Part shown: positions 1-8,438 of the stretch, piece by piece
Layout: each line of letters starts with the position of its first letter
Numbering within the stretch: position 1 is the stretch's first letter
Assembly: GCF_003385595.1 (NCBI RefSeq)
Contig: NZ_QNUE01000030.1
Location: forward strand, 1 to 33,033
DNA from: Chryseobacterium flavum
GTDB taxonomy: Bacteria > Bacteroidota > Bacteroidia > Flavobacteriales > Weeksellaceae
Reading direction: 5' to 3'
Length of the DNA stretch: 33,033 nucleotides
Position numbers and translations under genes: made by a program
Notes under the pieces: model-generated
Databases searched by the model: none
What the model saw: only the letters and a program-made list of their open reading frames with translations
Told to the model about the DNA's origin: nothing

Positions 1-32
1 ACACACAGCAAATTAATCAATTTGCAAATATT

Positions 33-58
33 AGGAAAGCAAAAGCTTTCCTTTTTTT
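33..58 (+). terminator. Rho-independent terminator of a gene left of the window
   Basis: An 8-bp perfect stem (AGGAAAGC / GCTTTCCT) with an AAAA loop is followed by six or more T on the plus strand. It would end a plus-strand gene that lies outside the left edge; no coding sequence of that gene can be identified in the first 32 bases. Confidence 0.7.
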
Positions 59-63
59 ATGCT

Positions 64-96
64 CAAAAAAAGACTGCCTCACTTTTGAGACAGCCT
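64..96 (-). terminator. Terminator downstream of the 121-aa membrane protein gene
   Basis: Read on the minus strand, AGGCTGTCTC pairs with GAGGCAGTCT through a 10-bp stem that needs two G-U pairs, and is followed by a run of T. The G-U pairs only work in the minus-strand RNA, which fits a terminator for the gene ending at 102, six bases away. Confidence 0.75.
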
Positions 97-101
97 CTTT
101 T

Positions 102-467
102 TTATTTCATGTTCACTACTTTATCTACAATAAACTTTGTATTCCCTCTCCATGGCAAAGCACCATTGTACTCTTTATAATGAAGATCAAAGGTTTTACC
201 GCTATTGGTTTCCAGTTGCTTGAAAACCTCAGGATCATCCACAGAAAACTCAAACTCATAGCTTGTAATGGTTCCTGTCTTTCCTCTTCCGAATCCTTCC
301 TGAATCAGTTTTCCTTCATATGTTTTGAAAATATATCCTTTTTTCATTGCATAATTCAGATATCCGGATTTCACTCCTTCCCCGAAAACGAAGAAGTATT
401 TATACCATACGAATACTCCTACTAGCAGCAGTATGACACCGAGGGTAATCCACAAAGATTTTTTCAT
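102..467 (-). CDS. Small membrane-anchored protein of unknown function
   Basis: The 121-residue protein has a single hydrophobic N-terminal helix (about residues 5-27, including WITLGVILLLVGVFVW) and a polar C-terminal part of about 95 residues. There is no lipobox cysteine, so it is probably held by an uncleaved signal anchor with the soluble part in the periplasm. The visible stretch SGYLNYAMKKGYIFKTYEGK resembles short flavobacterial proteins that databases sometimes mislabel as 6-phosphogluconate dehydrogenase; there is no dinucleotide fold here and the length is far too short, so that label should not be used. It starts 25 bases after the stop of the acyl-CoA dehydrogenase gene on the same strand and probably shares its transcript, ending at the hairpin at 64-96. 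Function unknown. Confidence 0.8.
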   Translation of the reverse strand: MKKSLWITLGVILLLVGVFVWYKYFFVFGEGVKSGYLNYAMKKGYIFKTYEGKLIQEGFGRGKTGTITSYEFEFSVDDPEVFKQLETNSGKTFDLHYKEYNGALPWRGNTKFIVDKVVNMK

Positions 468-492
468 AAGCAGTGTGTTTTATATTTAAATT

Positions 493-1632
493 TTATTTTG
501 CGATACTTCTGGAGATCACGATTTTCTGGATTTCGGAAGTTCCTTCGTAGATCTGAGTAATCTTGGCATCTCTCATCAGTCTTTCTACATGGTATTCCTT
601 TACATATCCATATCCACCGTGGATCTGAACCGCTTCGATAGTGGTATCCATTGCCACCTGAGACGCATATAATTTTGCCATTGCTCCGCTTTCAGAGATA
701 TCTTTTCCGGCATCCTTTTCTGTTGCCGCCTTGAAGCATAGCATTCTCGCTGCCGTAATCTGGGTAGCCATATCTGCCAGTTTGAAAGCAATTGCCTGGT
801 GGTTAATAATTTCAGTTTTGAAAGCCTTTCTTGTTTTTGCATATTTCAAAGCAAGCTCATAAGCTCCTGAAGCAATACCTAAAGCCTGGGAAGCAATACC
901 GATTCTACCTCCGTTCAATACAGCCATAGCAAAATTGAACCCAAATCCATCATCACCAATTCTGTTTTCTTTCGGAACTTTCACATTGTTAAAGATCAGT
1001 GAGTGTGTATCACTTCCTCTGATTCCTAATTTATCTTCTTTTGGCCCGATCTCAAAACCTTCCCATCCTCTTTCTACGATAAAGGCATTGATTCCTTTAT
1101 GCTTTTTCTCAGGATCCGTTTGTGCAATTACAATATAATAAGATGCTGTTCCACCGTTTGTGATCCAGTTTTTAATACCATTTAAAAGATAATAATCTCC
1201 TTTATCTTCTGCAGTTGTTTTCTGGGAAGTAGCATCAGAACCGGCTTCAGGCTCAGATAAAGCAAATGCCCCGATTACCTGTCCACTTGCAAGAGGAGTA
1301 AGGTATTTTACTTTTTGCTCTTCAGAAGCAAACTTTTCAAGACCGGCACAAACCAATGAATTATTTACAGACATTACTACTGCCGCAGAAGCATCTACTT
1401 TTGCAATCTCCTCCATAGCCAGAACGTAAGAAACGCTATCCATACCTGCACCTCCGTACTTTGGATCAACCATCATTCCTAAAAGGCCCATTTCTCCCAT
1501 TTTCTTCACCTGTTCAGCAGGAAATTTCTGATCACGGTCTCTTTCAATAACGCCAGGTAATAATTCATTCTGTGCAAAATCTCTTGCTGCCTGCTGAATC
1601 ATCAGCTGTTCTTCCGATAAATTAAAGTTCAT
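493..1632 (-). CDS. Acyl-CoA dehydrogenase
   Basis: This FAD-dependent enzyme forms the alpha-beta double bond of acyl-CoA thioesters and passes electrons to electron-transferring flavoprotein. At 379 residues it has the normal family length with all domains: an N-terminal helical domain, the middle beta domain with ALSEPEAGSD (about 146-155) and the C-terminal helical domain with QIHGGYGYVKEYHVERLMRD. The catalytic base is the Glu of IYEGTSEIQ, Glu363, the position used by short-chain and branched-chain dehydrogenases rather than the isovaleryl type. Substrate (butyryl- versus 2-methyl-branched-chain-CoA) cannot be read from sequence. It is the first gene of a probable two-gene minus-strand unit and diverges from an acyl-CoA synthetase, which fits fatty-acid or branched-chain amino-acid breakdown. 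The ATG at 1632 gives the canonical N-terminus MNFNLSEEQ. Confidence 0.95.
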   Translation of the reverse strand: MNFNLSEEQLMIQQAARDFAQNELLPGVIERDRDQKFPAEQVKKMGEMGLLGMMVDPKYGGAGMDSVSYVLAMEEIAKVDASAAVVMSVNNSLVCAGLEKFASEEQKVKYLTPLASGQVIGAFALSEPEAGSDATSQKTTAEDKGDYYLLNGIKNWITNGGTASYYIVIAQTDPEKKHKGINAFIVERGWEGFEIGPKEDKLGIRGSDTHSLIFNNVKVPKENRIGDDGFGFNFAMAVLNGGRIGIASQALGIASGAYELALKYAKTRKAFKTEIINHQAIAFKLADMATQITAARMLCFKAATEKDAGKDISESGAMAKLYASQVAMDTTIEAVQIHGGYGYVKEYHVERLMRDAKITQIYEGTSEIQKIVISRSIAK

Positions 1633-1993
1633 AAAAAAATAATTAGATAGCCGTAAATTTACACTTTTTAAGCAAATCTGAAAATATAAATCGGACGTTG
1701 GTTATGAAAGAGCAAGCAGAAGGCTGAAATTGGGATAACTGAAAATTAATAGTTTACCTGCAAAATCCGAAAAGGGCTTGGAAAAGTGAAATAAAAAAGG
1801 AATATCACTTAAAAAAACGAATCTATCCCTGTTTACACCAGAACAATAACCAACTGTTTTTCAACATTAAACAATATTTTATTCTAAAAATATTATGGTA
1901 AACATTCAACTAATTTCCAATTATTTTATTCAATCTTCTACAATTAAAAAAAATGCTTATATTTAGGTTTCTTTATAAATTACTTAAAAAATC
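1633..1993. other. Divergent intergenic region of 361 bp
   Basis: The gap separates the divergent acyl-CoA dehydrogenase and acyl-CoA synthetase genes, so it should hold both promoters. No exact TAnnTTTG box is seen; the nearest are TAAATTTA on the minus strand (about 1655-1662) and TATATTTA on the plus strand (about 1959-1966), each one base off. An 8-bp inverted repeat AATATTTT-N6-AAAATATT lies at 1873-1894; it has no T-run and could be an operator. No open reading frame or RNA gene is apparent. Confidence 0.5.
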
Positions 1994-3772
1994 ATGACAA
2001 TCAAAAGATTATTCGATATTCCTCACTACGCTTTAGAAAGATATCCTAAACCGGATATGTTTGCAACCAAATACCATGGAGAATGGAAAAAAACATCTAC
2101 CCAGGAGTTTATTAATGAAGGGAATAAGATTTCCAGAGGGTTACTTAAACTGGGAATAAAGCCAGGGGATAAGATTGCATTGATAACAACCAATTCCCGT
2201 ACGGAATGGGCAATTATGGATTTCGGGCTTTCTCAGATCGGGGTTGTTTCAGTACCGGTTTATCCAAGTATTTCTCCGGAAGATTATGAATTTATCTTCA
2301 ATAATGCAGAAATTCAGTACTGTTTTGTTTCTGATAAGGAGCTATTGAATAAAGTGATGAAAGTAAAGCACAACATCCCGAGCTTACAGGGAATTTTTAC
2401 TTTTGATAACATCAGCGGTGCGGCCAACTGGAGAGAGATTCTGGATCTGGGTAAGGATGAATCTACACAAATTGAAGTGGACGACCTTTCCAATGCGATC
2501 AATACTGAAGATCTGGCAACGATCATCTATACTTCCGGAACTACCGGAAGACCTAAGGGAGTAATGCTTACCCACAATAATATTGTTTCAAACATACTTG
2601 GGGCCATTCCGAGAATTCCAAAAAAGAGAAGTCTCGATTACAAAGAAACCAGAGCATTAAGTTTCCTTCCCATCTGTCATATTTTTGAAAGAATGCTGTT
2701 CTATCTTTATCAGTACAACGGTTTTTCTCTTTATTTCGCAGAAAGCATCGAGAAAATGGGTGAAAATGTAAAAGAAGTAAAGCCACATTACATGACTGTA
2801 GTTCCGAGGCTGGTAGAAAAAGTATACGATAAAATTTATAATACAGGATCTTCTGCAGGAGGATTGAAATCAAAAATCTTCTTCTGGGCACTGAACTTAA
2901 TCAGTAAAAAGAAAACCATTTCAAAGCCATCCGGGCTTCAGGAAATTATTGCAGATAAACTTGTATTTTCCAAATGGAGAGAAGGATTAGGAGGTGAAAT
3001 CGTGACTTTGGTTTCAGGATCAGCAGCATTATCCACAAGACTTAACTTAATATTTCAGAATGCAGGAATTCCTATTCTTGAGGGGTATGGTTTAACGGAG
3101 ACTTCTCCGGTAATTTCTGTAAACAGCTTTGAAAAGATGAAAGTGGGGACCGTAGGGATTCCGTTGGACAATTTAAAAGTAAAGATACAGGAAGACGGGG
3201 AAATTACCGTAAAAGGTCCGTCCGTATTCAAAGGATATTTCCGGAACGAAGAAATGACCAGGGAAGCCTTCACAGAGGATGGATTCTTCAAAACCGGTGA
3301 TATCGGACATATAGACAATGACGGTTTTTTACAGATCACGGATCGTAAGAAAGAAATGTTCAAGACATCAGGCGGAAAATATATTGCTCCCCAGACTATT
3401 GAAAATTTAGCAAAAGCTTCTAAATTCATTGAGCAGATCATGGTAGTAGGTGATGGTGAAAAAATGCCATGTGCCCTTGTACAGCCTGATTTCGAATTTG
3501 CAAAAAGCTGGGCCATGAGAAACAACCTGAACATTGGTTCCACCCCGCAAGAAATTGCGAAAAGTCCCGAACTTAAGCAAAGGATTGAAAAAGAAATAGA
3601 AGGCATCAATGAACACCTTGGCAACTGGGAGAAAATCAAAAAAATTGAACTTACCCCTGAAGTATGGAGCATCGAAAGCGGATTGCTTACTCCAACCTTA
3701 AAACTGAAAAGAAAAGCAGTAAAAGAGAAGTTTATAGCTTTATATAATAAGATGTATGACCATCAGGATTAA
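1994..3772 (+). CDS. Long-chain-type acyl-CoA synthetase (AMP-forming)
   Basis: The enzyme activates a fatty acid to its acyl-AMP and then to acyl-CoA. The 592 residues show the full ANL-superfamily set: the phosphate-binding motif YTSGTTGRPKG (179-189), LEGYGLTETSP (about 357-367), the hinge region TGDIGHIDNDGFLQITDRKK, and the C-terminal lid with SGGKYIAPQTIENL. The overall pattern (AMP-binding domain from about residue 8, with a long segment before LTET) matches long-chain acyl-CoA synthetases of the Bacteroidota rather than acetyl-CoA synthetases. The ATG at 1994 gives a typical N-terminus. A lipoprotein gene begins seven bases after the stop and is probably cotranscribed. Chain-length preference is not determinable here. 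Confidence 0.93.
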   Translation: MTIKRLFDIPHYALERYPKPDMFATKYHGEWKKTSTQEFINEGNKISRGLLKLGIKPGDKIALITTNSRTEWAIMDFGLSQIGVVSVPVYPSISPEDYEFIFNNAEIQYCFVSDKELLNKVMKVKHNIPSLQGIFTFDNISGAANWREILDLGKDESTQIEVDDLSNAINTEDLATIIYTSGTTGRPKGVMLTHNNIVSNILGAIPRIPKKRSLDYKETRALSFLPICHIFERMLFYLYQYNGFSLYFAESIEKMGENVKEVKPHYMTVVPRLVEKVYDKIYNTGSSAGGLKSKIFFWALNLISKKKTISKPSGLQEIIADKLVFSKWREGLGGEIVTLVSGSAALSTRLNLIFQNAGIPILEGYGLTETSPVISVNSFEKMKVGTVGIPLDNLKVKIQEDGEITVKGPSVFKGYFRNEEMTREAFTEDGFFKTGDIGHIDNDGFLQITDRKKEMFKTSGGKYIAPQTIENLAKASKFIEQIMVVGDGEKMPCALVQPDFEFAKSWAMRNNLNIGSTPQEIAKSPELKQRIEKEIEGINEHLGNWEKIKKIELTPEVWSIESGLLTPTLKLKRKAVKEKFIALYNKMYDHQD

Positions 3773-3778
3773 TTGTTA

Positions 3779-4435
3779 ATGAAATTATTCAAGTATACAT
3801 TTCTTTGCCAATCTGCACTTGCCGGATTGGCACTTTTTATGTTCTCATGTAAAAAACAGATTGAAAACTCCAAAACAATATCTAAAACGAAAATAGAAAT
3901 ACCTCCACTGTTAGATACTGCTTTAAAAGAGAAAATATTGATTAATTATATTCAAAATGCTGATATTATAAAACCTAAAATAGAAAACGGCGTGCCTTTT
4001 AACCAGCTTGATTATGATAGAATCATTGCTTATGATTTTGCAGGTGATGAAGAAACCTATCCTAATGCAATTGACAAAAAAGGAAAATTTGTACCTGTCA
4101 TATTAAAACAACAATTCCTTACTCAAAGACAGGCTGATCAGATCCTATCTGCCTTAGCAAAAAATTCAAGTTATGGAGAAAGGTCTGCAGCGTGTTTTCA
4201 ACCTCATCTTGGCCTGGTATTCTTTAAAGGAATAAAAAAGGTTAATCAGATCAGTGTCTGTTTAAGCTGTAATTCTTCTATTACTGAAACCCATATTCCA
4301 GCCAGAACATATAGAGTATTTAATAAGGGAACAGATAATGAATATTCTTTTACCGGCTTCACACTTTCTGGAAAAAAAGCAATCATAAATTTATGTAAAG
4401 AAATAAATTTTCATTATGGAAAGAGTAGCATATAA
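3779..4435 (+). CDS. Putative lipoprotein of unknown function with C-PH-CxxC pattern
   Basis: I place the start at ATG 3779, not the in-frame TTG six bases earlier that abuts the previous stop. This gives 218 residues with a lipoprotein signal peptide: K-rich start, hydrophobic core, lipobox FMFSC and Cys24, so it is likely membrane-lipid anchored and periplasmic or surface exposed. No catalytic domain is recognised. The most patterned segment is AACFQPHLGLVFF (Cys139, His143) followed about 18 residues later by ISVCLSCN (Cys161, Cys164), a grouping that could bind a metal or form disulfides; a further Cys lies near residue 206. It sits seven bases behind the acyl-CoA synthetase gene and ends at a strong hairpin, so it is probably the second gene of that operon, though a functional link is not evident. 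Confidence 0.8.
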   Translation: MKLFKYTFLCQSALAGLALFMFSCKKQIENSKTISKTKIEIPPLLDTALKEKILINYIQNADIIKPKIENGVPFNQLDYDRIIAYDFAGDEETYPNAIDKKGKFVPVILKQQFLTQRQADQILSALAKNSSYGERSAACFQPHLGLVFFKGIKKVNQISVCLSCNSSITETHIPARTYRVFNKGTDNEYSFTGFTLSGKKAIINLCKEINFHYGKSSI

Positions 4436-4466
4436 AAAAACCGGAAGTAATTCTTCCGGTTTTTTT
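4434..4466. terminator. Bidirectional terminator between convergent genes
   Basis: CCGGAAG-TAATT-CTTCCGG is flanked by seven A on one side and seven T on the other, so the extended stem works in both directions. It closes the lipoprotein gene on the plus strand and the coiled-coil protein gene on the minus strand. Confidence 0.85.
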
Positions 4467-4482
4467 ATTTAATGGTTCTGAA

Positions 4483-5259
4483 TTAGAATTTAATTACAGA
4501 TTTCATTTTTTCATTTTCTTCCATTACCAATTCATCATCAACAAGGATTTTTCCAGAGTGCTCATCAATAATGATTTTCTTTCTCTGAGCAATTTCCATT
4601 TGTTTTTGAGGAGGGATAGTGAAGAAAGACCCTTTAGGAGCTCCTCTTTCTAAACCTACTACAGCAAGACCGTTGATAGAGTTTGTTCTGATTCTGTTGT
4701 AAGAAGCCAATAATCTTTCATCAATTTTAGCAGCGAATTCTTTAGATTGCTCTAATAAGTATTCTTCTTCTTTTTGAGTTTCAGAAATAAGACCATCTAA
4801 TTCTTCTTTCTTAAACTTCAGGTGGCTTTTTAAATCATTGATCTTTGCATTCAGCTCACTTAAAGTTTCGTTTTTGTGAGCAATTTTAGCTCCAAATTCT
4901 TTAATTCTTTTTTCAGCAAGCTGGATTTCCAGGTCCTGGAATTCGATCTCTTTCCCTAATGCTTCAAACTCTTTATTGTTTCTTACATTATCCTGTTGAG
5001 ATTTGTATTTCTCAATTAAAGTTTTAGCATGGTTAATAACTTCATGCTTCGTTTTAATCTGATCTTCCTGATCTTTGATATCTGCATGAAATTTTTCAGC
5101 TCTTTTCTCAAGTCCTTCAATTTCAATTTCCAGATCTTCAACTTCAATTGGCAATTCTCCTCTAGTATTTCGGATTTCATCCAATCTTGAATCAATGATC
5201 TGTAAATCGTATAAAGCTCTTAATTTTTCTTCAACTGAAATATCGTTGGTTTTTGCCAT
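4483..5259 (-). CDS. Coiled-coil 'C4-type zinc ribbon' family protein lacking the cysteines
   Basis: The 258-residue protein starts with a long charged coiled coil (about residues 8-185, rich in E, K and L) followed by a short C-terminal domain. Layout and the segment GAPKGSFFTIPPQ...IIIDEHSGKILV match the family usually called C4-type zinc ribbon domain proteins, where that region carries two CxxC knuckles. Here every expected cysteine is replaced (GAPKGSF for the first knuckle, DEHSGKIL for the second) and the whole protein has no cysteine, so it cannot bind zinc in the usual way. It begins two bases after the Nif3-like gene stop, so the two are surely cotranscribed; this gene pair is common in bacteria. 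Exact function is unknown in the family. Confidence 0.88.
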   Translation of the reverse strand: MAKTNDISVEEKLRALYDLQIIDSRLDEIRNTRGELPIEVEDLEIEIEGLEKRAEKFHADIKDQEDQIKTKHEVINHAKTLIEKYKSQQDNVRNNKEFEALGKEIEFQDLEIQLAEKRIKEFGAKIAHKNETLSELNAKINDLKSHLKFKKEELDGLISETQKEEEYLLEQSKEFAAKIDERLLASYNRIRTNSINGLAVVGLERGAPKGSFFTIPPQKQMEIAQRKKIIIDEHSGKILVDDELVMEENEKMKSVIKF

Positions 5260-5261
5260 AT

Positions 5262-6359
5262 TTAAATGAAATAATTTACTGGGTTTGTCTTTTCAATAGA
5301 TTTTGAAATTGCAAATGTACTAAATTTTTGTGATAAAATTTCAAATAATTGTTGAGTTACAAATTGTTCTGATTCATAGTGCCCTATATCACAGATCAAC
5401 ATTTTTGACTCAGCTAAAAAATAGTCATGATATTTAAGATCTCCGGTAAGATAGGCATCACATTTTTGAGAAACAGCAGCCCGTATTCCACCGGCTCCGG
5501 AGCCTCCGAGAACCCCTACTCTTTTGATTTTTTTATGGTTGAAGGGAGAATGTTTTATAACATGGAGTCCAAATATTTCTTTAACATGCTTCAGAAAATC
5601 TGTTTCCTCCATTTCTTCCTCCAGCTCACCATACATCCCTAATCCGGCATGATGATTTTTATTATCCAGACTGTATATCTGGTGAGCTACTTCTTCGTAA
5701 GGATGCGCAGCTTTCATAGCACCTACAATCTGCCCCTGTTTAAAGCTTTCAAATATCACGGAAATCATATCTTCATCAGCATTTTCGCGAATCCCCTGTT
5801 GCCCGGAAAACGGACTTGATCCTTCTACCGGTCTGAATGTTCCGTTACCATTCACTGTAAAACTGCATTCGTCATAAAACCCTATACTTCCGGCTCCTGC
5901 AGAGAACATGGCTTCTTTCACTTTTTCTGAATATTCTTTGGGAACAAAGACCGTAAGTTGTTTCAAATTGTTTTCTTTGGGCTGAAGAATTCGCATGTTC
6001 TTTAATCCCAGTTGGCGGCATATTCCATAATTCACTCCAAAGAAATCATTATCAAAAGCCGTATGAATGGCATAAATAGCTATTTTATTTTCAATTGCTT
6101 TTAAAACTGCTCTTTCTACATAGTTCTTTCCTGTTAAAGATTTCAAACCGGAAAATATAATAGGATGAAAGCACACTATCAGGTTGCAATTCTTCTGAAC
6201 AGCCTCTTCCACAACATTTTCCAAAGCATCATGACACACCAGGATCCCACTCACATCCCGATCCGGAACACCGCAAAGCAATCCGACATTATCAAAATCC
6301 TCTGCCTGTTTTATACTTATTTCCTCTTCAATTTTTGAAATTACAGTTTTTAGCTTCAT
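5262..6359 (-). CDS. Nif3-like dinuclear metal-centre hexameric protein (long form)
   Basis: At 365 residues this is the long, YqfO-like form: two Nif3 halves with an inserted CutA/PII-like domain (about residues 130-230, beginning QLTVFVPKEYSEKVKEAMF). Metal-site motifs visible are CFHPIIFSG (His65), AIHTAFDN (Asp103) and CDIGHYESEQ (His327, Glu331). The first of the two adjacent histidines found in many homologues (HHP) is Phe64 here. The family binds two metal ions in a toroidal hexamer and has been annotated variously as a GTP cyclohydrolase I type 2 homologue; that activity is doubtful for this protein. It is the first gene of a tight two-gene unit with the cysteine-less zinc-ribbon protein. 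ATG 6359 gives the expected N-terminus. Confidence 0.92.
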   Translation of the reverse strand: MKLKTVISKIEEEISIKQAEDFDNVGLLCGVPDRDVSGILVCHDALENVVEEAVQKNCNLIVCFHPIIFSGLKSLTGKNYVERAVLKAIENKIAIYAIHTAFDNDFFGVNYGICRQLGLKNMRILQPKENNLKQLTVFVPKEYSEKVKEAMFSAGAGSIGFYDECSFTVNGNGTFRPVEGSSPFSGQQGIRENADEDMISVIFESFKQGQIVGAMKAAHPYEEVAHQIYSLDNKNHHAGLGMYGELEEEMEETDFLKHVKEIFGLHVIKHSPFNHKKIKRVGVLGGSGAGGIRAAVSQKCDAYLTGDLKYHDYFLAESKMLICDIGHYESEQFVTQQLFEILSQKFSTFAISKSIEKTNPVNYFI

Positions 6360-6423
6360 AACTCTGTTTTTACAGTTACAGCGAAGATATTAATTTTACC
6401 AACTTCTGAAAAAATAAAAGCAA

Positions 6424-6451
6424 TAAAAAACCGGCAGCTATCGGCCGGTTT
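6424..6451 (-). terminator. Terminator of the secreted 282-aa protein gene
   Basis: On the minus strand a 7-bp stem AACCGGC / GCCGGTT with an 8-base loop is followed by a run of T (TTTTTTATTG). It lies 19 bases downstream of the stop at 6470. Confidence 0.75.
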
Positions 6452-6469
6452 GAATTGAAAAGAATATAA

Positions 6470-7318
6470 TTAATCTTTAAAAAGTGATACTCTCGTAAAA
6501 GAATCTATTACTGCAGCACAATTTATATCTGACTCAAGGAAGAGCTGATAGCCCCTTCCCGGATCAAGGCTGGCCTGATCAGCAATGGTATAGAAGTAGA
6601 AAGTAAGAATATTTCCTATACCTCCCGAACCACTTGGAACAAGCTGAATCGAATTGATCTCAAATCCCGAATCAGGGTTTTTAAAGGTTGCTTTTACGGA
6701 TCCCGAAGAATTAGAACCTGGAGTAACATTTACAATTGCTCTCCAGATATGGACCTGTCCATAAATTTCATTTTCTCTCCACTTGCCGGTAGCAGCCGTA
6801 TAGATGTTTGCCGTAATTCCGGGAAAAGGAACTGTAGTTTCCGGCCAGCTTGTTGTAGGACTTGCTGCAAAAACCAGGGGTACGGCGTAAAACACCTGAA
6901 CCCTGGGACCATAACCGCTTCCGGAGGCGGTTAGGTTGAGAGATGGTTTTACATTTGCGTTTCCAGAATTTACCTTAACGACCCCGTCGTTACCAGCCTG
7001 AGAAGATGTGGGAACAAAAAGCTGCCTCCAGAGGATGCCATCCCAGTACTGGAAATTATTCGACGTTGTATTAAAAATTAAGGTTCCTGTGGTAAGACTA
7101 GCATTCGCAACACCAACAGGTGGTACTGTTGCAACATTATTATCAGCAAGGTTGGTATCTCTCTCGCTATCTGTAAGACGAGGAATAAGAAGCCCTTTCT
7201 GATTAGAGACAATATCCAATACTGATGCTCCGTTAGGAGTTGTTGTATTAATCCCAACCTGAGCATATATGATACTATATAAGAAGATTGGAATAAAAGA
7301 AGTTAATAATTTTCTCAT
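6470..7318 (-). CDS. Secreted flavobacterial protein of unknown function
   Basis: The 282-residue protein has a classical signal peptide (MRKLLTSFIPIFLYSIIYAQ) and a mature start VGINTTTPNGASVLDI followed by KGLLIPRLTDSER (about 41-53). This opening is a hallmark of a large group of secreted Flavobacteriia proteins in which the N-terminal part resembles phage-tail/adhesin-like leader segments. A stretch FNTTSNNFQYWDGILWRQL (about 82-100) is another typical element of the group. The remainder is Ser/Thr/Gly/Pro-rich beta-type sequence without a recognised catalytic domain. No clear T9SS sorting domain is visible at the C-terminus. It is a single-gene unit, diverging from the potassium channel gene. 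Role in surface interaction is only an inference. Confidence 0.85.
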   Translation of the reverse strand: MRKLLTSFIPIFLYSIIYAQVGINTTTPNGASVLDIVSNQKGLLIPRLTDSERDTNLADNNVATVPPVGVANASLTTGTLIFNTTSNNFQYWDGILWRQLFVPTSSQAGNDGVVKVNSGNANVKPSLNLTASGSGYGPRVQVFYAVPLVFAASPTTSWPETTVPFPGITANIYTAATGKWRENEIYGQVHIWRAIVNVTPGSNSSGSVKATFKNPDSGFEINSIQLVPSGSGGIGNILTFYFYTIADQASLDPGRGYQLFLESDINCAAVIDSFTRVSLFKD

Positions 7319-7567
7319 GATATCAGATTTTGTATGTTAAAATTACAAACTACCAGAAAAAAAATGTTAAAAAATAAATTTTTATATGTCATTTCTTATC
7401 CGTATTTTACAAAATATAATACATTGAAAGTCATACAATTAACTATAAATAACTCCCCTTTCAATGATCAAAAAAATTTTTAACATTTGAAAATTCTTTT
7501 AACGATACTATTTTTACATTATACTGAATTGAAATTATTAACTTCGCTGTGAAATAAACAGGCTTAA

Positions 7568-8395
7568 ATGGAAAGAGAACACAACCTTATTCCTGAAGAT
7601 ACACTCTGGAAAAGATTCCTTTACAGAATAATTTACCGCTCGGATACCAGACTCGGAAAACTCTTCGATATCATATTATTATCCTTAATTCTGTTAAGTA
7701 CAGCCATTATTATGATGGAAAGTGTACCAATGCTGGATAAAAGGTTTCATTATACCTTTTTGGTTCTTGAATGGATTATTTCCATTTTCTTTACCATTGA
7801 ATATTCTATGCGTATCGCTGTGGTAAAAAACAAAAAAAATTATATTTTCAGCTTCTTTGGGATCATTGATTTTTTAGCGTTGGTTCCTTTCTACCTTAGT
7901 TTCTTCTTTCCGGTTACCAAATATTTTCTCATTTTCAGAATGCTGAGAATGTTGAGGATTTTCAGAATCTTCAACCTTCTGGATTTTATGAATGACGGTT
8001 ATCTCATTGTCCGGGCATTAAAAAACAGTTCCAGAAAGATCTATATATTTCTCCTTTTCCTGATTATTTTCTCAGTTATTGTAGGATCACTTATGTTTAT
8101 GGTGGAAGGTGGCCGAGAAGGATTTGAAACCATTCCCCAATCTATCTACTGGGCTGTAGTTACGGTAACCACGGTAGGTTATGGAGATGTATCCCCCATT
8201 ACCCCGATGGGGAAATTCTTTGCAGTGGTTCTCATGCTGGCAGGTTATTCCATTATCGCAGTACCTACAGGGATTGTAACTGCAGAAATGCGGAATAAAA
8301 GACAGAACCTGGAAAAAGTATGCGACCGATGTGGAAACGAAGATATTGATGATGATGCAAGATACTGCAAACAGTGTGGCAAGAAATTAGCTTGA
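7568..8395 (+). CDS. Voltage-gated-type potassium channel with C-terminal zinc ribbon
   Basis: The 275-residue inner-membrane protein has six membrane segments. S4 carries arginines at every third position (Arg124, 127, 130, 133 in FRMLRMLRIFRIF), the voltage-sensor pattern. The pore loop has the K+ selectivity filter TTVGYGD (201-207), followed by S6. After the membrane part a short cytoplasmic tail ends in a zinc ribbon: C252-x2-C255 ... C267-x2-C270 followed by GKKL. The tail therefore adds a small metal-binding knuckle in place of the RCK or cyclic-nucleotide domains seen in other bacterial channels. A 52-residue membrane protein gene follows 43 bases later on the same strand. Voltage dependence is inferred from S4, not proven. 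Confidence 0.94.
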   Translation: MEREHNLIPEDTLWKRFLYRIIYRSDTRLGKLFDIILLSLILLSTAIIMMESVPMLDKRFHYTFLVLEWIISIFFTIEYSMRIAVVKNKKNYIFSFFGIIDFLALVPFYLSFFFPVTKYFLIFRMLRMLRIFRIFNLLDFMNDGYLIVRALKNSSRKIYIFLLFLIIFSVIVGSLMFMVEGGREGFETIPQSIYWAVVTVTTVGYGDVSPITPMGKFFAVVLMLAGYSIIAVPTGIVTAEMRNKRQNLEKVCDRCGNEDIDDDARYCKQCGKKLA

Positions 8396-8438
8396 TATTT
8401 GGTATTCATTTAATCTATTAACCAAATACCACAAAATC

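Noticed and set aside
3055..3672. 205-codon open frame on the minus strand inside the acyl-CoA synthetase gene
   Set aside because: It is antisense to well-conserved motifs of the synthetase, has no matching domain and looks like low-information Ser/Pro/Ile-rich shadow coding.
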